Below, one piece after another: positions 60,401 through 64,000 of a stretch of 64,000 nt of DNA (position 1 is the first letter of the stretch; each line of letters begins with the position of its first letter). The position numbers and the translations under genes were made by a program. Under the pieces are notes generated by a model that saw nothing but the letters and a program-made list of their open reading frames with translations, did no database searches and had not been told where the DNA came from. This DNA comes from UBA5195 sp034432755 (GTDB taxonomy: Bacteria; Chloroflexota; Anaerolineae; Anaerolineales; Villigracilaceae): NCBI GenBank assembly GCA_034432755.1, contig DAOUBQ010000021.1:14848-78847 (forward strand), in the 5' to 3' direction.

Positions 60401-60736
60401 CGCTGCAATCGGGCCTAACATCCCTCCGGCCAGCATCCATGGCAGGGCTGAAAACAGCATCAGCGCGGGGCCTTTAAATTCCTGGGGCGAATTGGGGACA
60501 AGTAGGCTCGCTTCCGCACTGAGCCGCAAGCCGGGGGTGAGCGCAAATACAACTTGCAGGATGTACAGCGTGGTAAAGATTCCCCAGGCGCGGCCCTGCC
60601 AGGCGGGCTGAAAATACCGCCATGACCAGAGATTCCAAGCGAGCAAACCCACCAACAGGAACCACCCCACCATCCCCAGCAAGGAGGGGAACAGCAGAAC
60701 AGGGTAGGAATCGGGCAGCCAGAGCAAAATGTCCAT
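57425..60736 (-). CDS. Large membrane sensor histidine kinase (dCache-like, HAMP, GAF, PAS)
   Basis: The 1103 aa kinase has an N-terminal region of about seven TMs (residues 10-235), a TM at about 255-275, an extracytoplasmic dCache-like domain (about 280-515), a TM, HAMP (about 540-600), GAF (about 605-755), PAS (about 765-860), HisKA with H880 in VSHDLRSPLT and a HATPase domain (LENAIKYTPQD, DTGIGIAP, GSGLGLAIVKSIAERHGGK). It is convergent with the eight-gene operon and could respond to external small molecules. No regulator gene lies next to it. Confidence 0.92.
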   Translation of the reverse strand: MDILLWLPDSYPVLLFPSLLGMVGWFLLVGLLAWNLWSWRYFQPAWQGRAWGIFTTLYILQVVFALTPGLRLSAEASLLVPNSPQEFKGPALMLFSALPWMLAGGMLGPIAAALTGLSAGLLRFLWDSHSIFTPLEFALLASLFSIAVRQRYRTRPFRLLSQPLLASVALAILYIPVYVIDAFLAVVDPTTLSIADSLIYAASSAPGATTAIAFELLIGGIFAQVLVISFPAWFGRHLPLQPSPTERSLEARFLFGTGVLTILLLLSLLVGNWVVAGNSAREMLSKRMKGTAELAAQSVPFFMETGQNLAAQLSQMPQLRTDSGETLSNVLGEQIRAIPFFDQLLVFDQDKRVLGSYPAASDLSLNLYPEENTAIELALNRVLSQTYSIPPAQPGKPARLSFIAAVLDSTSAQPIRVLVARADLESNPFTQPMLNSLKSIEELGGEGILLDENGRILVHSAARQIMSQYAGRLQTEAGFFDDTARGGTRNLVYYQPVTGRSWSVVLTVPAQQAQQLALDIATPLSVMILALAVIALASLRLGLKAVTNSLQSLSSEAVRIAQGQLDHAMTVDGVDEVGQLRRAFEQMRVSLQSRLEELNRLLLVSQGVASSLDVQDAVQPVMEAVLATGANAVRVVMPPLEDDAEQGRVSIFALGPSKEKYAYLDDQVIRLTQQQERIVLTNVSRARGLELGTGRPMPASLIAVPLRHENRYYGVLWAGFDQPRLFSETDVRFLTTLAGQAALAASNNHLFRTAEVGRQRLAAILASTPDPVLVTDQYNRLLLSNPAAWQALGAAVGTGEGQPIEKILTQKALIDIMSIDAPPDKLSAEVTLLNNQVYLATASPVVADGRPVGRVCILRDITHFKQLDTLKTEFVSTVSHDLRSPLTLMRGYATMLDLVGSLNEQQQGYVKKIVFGVENMSRMVNNLLDLGRIDAGVGLNLQMVPVTDTVERVVSTLQPQAAQKNITITLTLPENTMPLVEADSALLEQAMYNLLENAIKYTPQDGRVSVTLKIIGEAIQFEVEDTGIGIAPIDQPRLFEKFYRGGQREAREQKGSGLGLAIVKSIAERHGGKVWLESQLGKGSTFFLQTPLRQPKERKAESN

Positions 60737-60790
60737 AACAGAGAGCGCTGCAAGAAGTGTACCGCAACGAAATGATTATAGCACGAGCAG

Positions 60791-61098
60791 TCAGTTTTTC
60801 TGCGCAATAGATAGCAGGTGGTCGCGCCAAGACTGGTAAAAGGGAGAATGCTTGTGGGAGAATGAAACAACCACGACCACGCTGCCGTAGAAGCGGATAG
60901 TTGCATTCGCCGAGCTGCCGGTCGTGTTCTGGATATAAAGTTAGACTGGTCGTTGCTACAGGTATTGTAGATAAGCGCTAGCGCTGCACCCGATGTACCG
61001 TTGTAGGCTTTAATTTCAGCCCCAAGTGCAGACGCCCAACGGCAACAATATTCTGCAAGGGCAAACAAGGAGTAGATTTCAGCTATTGTATGCCCCAC
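60791..61098 (-). pseudogene. Frameshifted gene remnant between the kinase and the fusion gene
   Basis: On the minus strand one frame reads IYSLFALAEYCCRWASALGA and then TCSNDQSNF; a second frame continues LYIQNTTGSSANATIRFYGS and ends in a stop at 60791 (HKHSPFYQSWRDHLLS). A one-base change near the junction would join them into a protein end. I do not recognise the family. The rest of this 500-base gap holds no other supportable feature. Confidence 0.45.
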
Positions 61099-61240
61099 TA
61101 TATTATTTATAACTTCGGCAAACCTCGGCTGGTCATCAACTTCGTAACAGCCTTAATCATATTTCCGTCACGCTCTCCGCGCCCTTTGCGGTTAAAATCA
61201 TCCTGCAAAAATTCATCATTCCACCTTCCTGGAGCCTCCC

Positions 61241-63370
61241 TTGCTCACCCAAACCTCCCTCGCCAACGAATTCCGCGCCCTGGGCATGACCAGCGGCGAC
61301 ACAATTTTCGTCCACTCGGCCTATTCCACCCTCTCGCGCGCCCCAGGCGGCGTGGAAGGCGGCCCACAGACCGTCATCGAGGCCATCCTCGAGGTCATCG
61401 GCCCCGAAGGCACGCTCATCATGCCCACCTTCAATTACGACTTCCTGCGCGGCACGCCCTGGGATATGCGCACCACGCCCTCACAGATGGGCGTGCTGAC
61501 CGAAATCGTCCGCACTGACCCCAGAGCCAAGCGCATGTTCCACCCCATCTACTCCATGGCTGCCATCGGCAAACACGCCGACGAACTGGCCGCGCACCGC
61601 TCGAACGACTGCTTCGGCGAAACGACCATCTTCAGTAAATTCCGCGAGTGGGACGCCAAAATCCTGATTCTCGGCCTGCCCTACAGCAAATCCATCACCT
61701 TTTTGCATCACTGCGAGCAAATGGCGGGCGTGGATTACCGCTTCTTGAAAGAATTCAAAGGCACTGCCATTGACCTGCAAGGCAAACCGCACGAGGTAGC
61801 CGTCACCATGTTCGTGCGCGATGTGGAGCGCGGCGTCGTGCTGGACTTTGAACCCATCGGCGCGCTGCTCGACAGCCAGGTGGTCAACAAACGTACCATC
61901 GGCCTGGGCGAATGCCGCCTGATGAAGTGCAACGATGTCTTCCGCGTGGCCGTGCAGGCCATGAAAGACCATCCCGGCCCCGGCCTGACCTACGTCATCG
62001 AGACTCCCGACCGCGCCAAAGACTGGATTCCGCCCATGAAGCCGATTTCTTCCCTGAAGGATGTCCTGGGGGAGATTCTGCCCCTGCACCGCACGCTTGC
62101 CAGCGATGGCATGGATACCGCTTTAGAGATTATCGGCTCCTACCTGCCCGAAACGGCCCACTACAACATTGAGACCTACGCCCCCCTGACGCCGGTCTGG
62201 ACCTGGTACGTGCCAGAACGCTACGTCGTCCATGAAGCCTACCTCGAAACCGAAGACGGCCAGCGGATTGTGGACTTCAAGGATAACCCCCTGCACCTGG
62301 TCTCCTACTCGCTGCCGATGGACACGCTCCTGCCCTTCAGCGAGTTGGAGCCGCACCTGTACTACAACGAAAAACGCCCGCACGCCATTCCCTGGAAGTT
62401 CAAGTATTATGACCGCTCGTGGGGCTTCTGCCTGAGCAAAAACCAGTTCGACGCCCTGCCGCGCGATAAAAAGTATCGGGTGGTCATCCGCTCCGAGTTC
62501 CAGACCGACCCGGCCCAGGGCGGGTTCAAAGTCGCCGAGGCGGTCATCCACCCCCGGGGCGGGAAAAATCCCGCCGCCGGAGAAATGTTCATCATGGCGC
62601 ACGTCTGCCACCCCAACCAGGCCAACGACGACGCCGCGGGCGTGGTAACAGCCATCGAGGTGGCCCGGCGGCTGGCGGCCAACCCGCTCCCGGCCGGTTC
62701 GATGAGCGTCCGCTTCTGGTTCGGCGCGGAGACGATTGGCACGATTGCCTACCTGGCCCACCACGAAGACCTGATTCCCGGCTTCAAGGGCGGCATTTTC
62801 ATCGAAATGACCGGCAACGACAACACCATTGCGCTCCAGCACACCCGCCAGCACAATGCGCGGCTCGACAAAGTGGGGCAATACGTCTTAAAAAAACGGG
62901 GCAAGGAATTCCGCGAGGGGACTTTCGCCGACATCATCGCCAACGACGAACGAGTGTTAAATGGCCCCGGCCTCAACGTGCCGTGCCTCTCGGTCAGCCG
63001 CTACCCGTACCCCGAATATCACACCACCGATGACAACCTGGACATCATGCACGAGGACAAATTGCAGGAAGCGGCAGATGTTATCGAGGAGATTATCCGC
63101 GTGTATGCCACCGACTACCTGCCGAAGCGCAAATTTCGCGGGCCGGTCTTCCTTTCGGGGCATGGCCTGTTTGTAGATTGGCAGGTTAACTGGAAACTGA
63201 ACCGCGCCATCGAAAAGATGATGATGCGCTTCGAGGGCAGGCAATCGGTCTTCGAGATTGCGGATGAGTTGGATTTGGACTATTGGGAAACGAGGGAATA
63301 CATCGAAAAATTCCGCGTGCGCGGGCTGGTCGAGGCCTTGCCTCTGCCAGAAGTAGCAGAAAAAGAGTAG
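61241..63370 (+). CDS. AAC(3)-like N-acetyltransferase fused to DUF4910/M28-like peptidase and winged helix
   Basis: Residues 1-about 270 match the AAC(3)/FrbF-type fold (TSGDTIFVHSAYSTLSRAPG; GPEGTLIMPTFNYDF; GVLTEIVRTDP). Residues about 285-640 match DUF4910-like M28-type zinc aminopeptidases with the ligands in place: H in AHVCHPNQANDDAAG (and D), E in FGAETIGTIAYL, H in PYPEYHTTDDN. A short winged-helix-like end follows (ELDLDYWETREYIEKF). Start TTG 61241 has GGAG upstream; ATG 61286 would cut into the fold. In some organisms these domains sit in carbohydrate/antibiotic-like gene clusters; substrate unknown here. Confidence 0.88.
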   Translation: MLTQTSLANEFRALGMTSGDTIFVHSAYSTLSRAPGGVEGGPQTVIEAILEVIGPEGTLIMPTFNYDFLRGTPWDMRTTPSQMGVLTEIVRTDPRAKRMFHPIYSMAAIGKHADELAAHRSNDCFGETTIFSKFREWDAKILILGLPYSKSITFLHHCEQMAGVDYRFLKEFKGTAIDLQGKPHEVAVTMFVRDVERGVVLDFEPIGALLDSQVVNKRTIGLGECRLMKCNDVFRVAVQAMKDHPGPGLTYVIETPDRAKDWIPPMKPISSLKDVLGEILPLHRTLASDGMDTALEIIGSYLPETAHYNIETYAPLTPVWTWYVPERYVVHEAYLETEDGQRIVDFKDNPLHLVSYSLPMDTLLPFSELEPHLYYNEKRPHAIPWKFKYYDRSWGFCLSKNQFDALPRDKKYRVVIRSEFQTDPAQGGFKVAEAVIHPRGGKNPAAGEMFIMAHVCHPNQANDDAAGVVTAIEVARRLAANPLPAGSMSVRFWFGAETIGTIAYLAHHEDLIPGFKGGIFIEMTGNDNTIALQHTRQHNARLDKVGQYVLKKRGKEFREGTFADIIANDERVLNGPGLNVPCLSVSRYPYPEYHTTDDNLDIMHEDKLQEAADVIEEIIRVYATDYLPKRKFRGPVFLSGHGLFVDWQVNWKLNRAIEKMMMRFEGRQSVFEIADELDLDYWETREYIEKFRVRGLVEALPLPEVAEKE

Positions 63371-63378
63371 GAAAAAAC

Positions 63379-63412
63379 AACGTCCCGAAGGGTTGAGACC
63401 TCGGGACGTTAT
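63379..63412 (+). terminator. Intrinsic terminator of the ACGTCCCGA family
   Basis: AACGTCCCGA pairs with TCGGGACGTT around a 12-base loop 9 bases after the fusion gene stop. It shares the ACGTCCCGA stem with those at 7409 and 19029. Confidence 0.8.
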
Positions 63413-63438
63413 TTATGTGGCGTTAAAAGAAAAAGCCT

Positions 63439-63554
63439 CTTGGCAATGACCTACTCTCCCAGGGGGCTGCCCCCCAAGTACCATCGGCGCTGACGAGCTT
63501 AACTTCCGGGTTCGGGATGGGACCGGGTGTACCCTCGTCGCTCAAATCACCAAG
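63439..63554 (-). rRNA. rrf: 5S ribosomal RNA
   Basis: About 116 bases on the minus strand fold as 5S rRNA, with terminal stem CTTGGTGA/TTGCCAAG, a GGTACACCCGGTCCCATCCC helix and GAACCCGGAAGTTAAGC loop B/helix III. It follows 23S in the same direction, as in a normal rrn operon. Confidence 0.95.
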
Positions 63555-63639
63555 AGACTTTATTCACAGTGTTAAGTGACACCGAATAACATCATTGAAC
63601 ATAGCTTGTAGAAAAAGTATCAAGTTCTCCGTACCACGC

Positions 63640-64000
<361 letters not shown>

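Overview
The window reads as a chromosomal segment of a Chloroflexota bacterium, most likely class Anaerolineae. This is inference from gene content; no search was run. Supporting signs are a fused transaldolase/phosphoglucose isomerase, many lipoproteins with Thr/Pro-rich spacers, large GAF/PAS histidine kinases, a C-terminal TGFADEVGLPG-type anchor, GUG and UUG starts beside AUG, and a multigene membrane operon with PDWL repeats next to a glutamate-mutase-L-like ASKHA protein. No phage, insertion sequence or CRISPR array was seen.

Layout. 1-5.8 kb (minus): pentose-phosphate operon tkt, rpiB, a truncated AbiEii-like gene, a small unknown, and tal-pgi, which leaves the window at its left edge. 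6.0-9.6 kb: a coiled-coil/PH-like/zinc-ribbon protein, a DUF429 gene, and a TlpA thioredoxin with an Lgt-like membrane protein. 9.7-17.6 kb: glgC, a P2-type Ca2+-like ATPase, a TetR regulator with a clear promoter-operator, a chimeric gene remnant, an NAD(P)-binding epimerase and an M48 protease. 18-24.9 kb (minus): YitT, a UraA-type permease with a hairpin in its leader, secreted proteins, DUF2177 and a GH13 enzyme with a lysine-rich tail. 25-31.7 kb: signalling genes (7TM-GAF kinase, REC-CpaE-like hybrid, Sir2, GAF kinase), tRNA-Arg(CCG) and PrsW. 31.7-34 kb (minus): dehydrogenase, DUF554 and the PduO-type cobalamin adenosyltransferase. 34-44 kb: DUF1232, a PQQ-type sugar dehydrogenase lipoprotein, a cyclase-domain protein, an MrfA/YprA-like helicase with an HNH insertion, lipoproteins, a HIT protein and an alpha/beta hydrolase. 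44-48.7 kb (minus): B12-binding mutase domain, MeaB, Prs, GNAT and Fpg. 48.8-57.4 kb (plus): the eight-gene membrane/ASKHA operon. 57.4-60.7 kb: a large sensor kinase. 61.2-63.4 kb: an AAC(3)-like/DUF4910-like fusion. The window ends in 5S and the 3' part of 23S rRNA (minus).

How the genes fit together. tkt, rpiB and tal-pgi cover the non-oxidative pentose phosphate pathway. The adenosyltransferase, the B12-binding domain and MeaB belong to adenosylcobalamin-dependent methylmalonyl-CoA metabolism, although the catalytic mutase domain is not in the window. The best candidate for an undescribed system is 48840-57359: eight tightly coupled genes encoding membrane proteins, a zinc-ribbon/PDWL-repeat scaffold, an ASKHA ATPase, a barrel-sandwich/KOW-like protein and a surface-anchor-like protein. 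A second layer of interest is small repeats that lie in frame inside coding sequences (helicase, GNAT, tal-pgi, GH13 and two lipoprotein-related sites).
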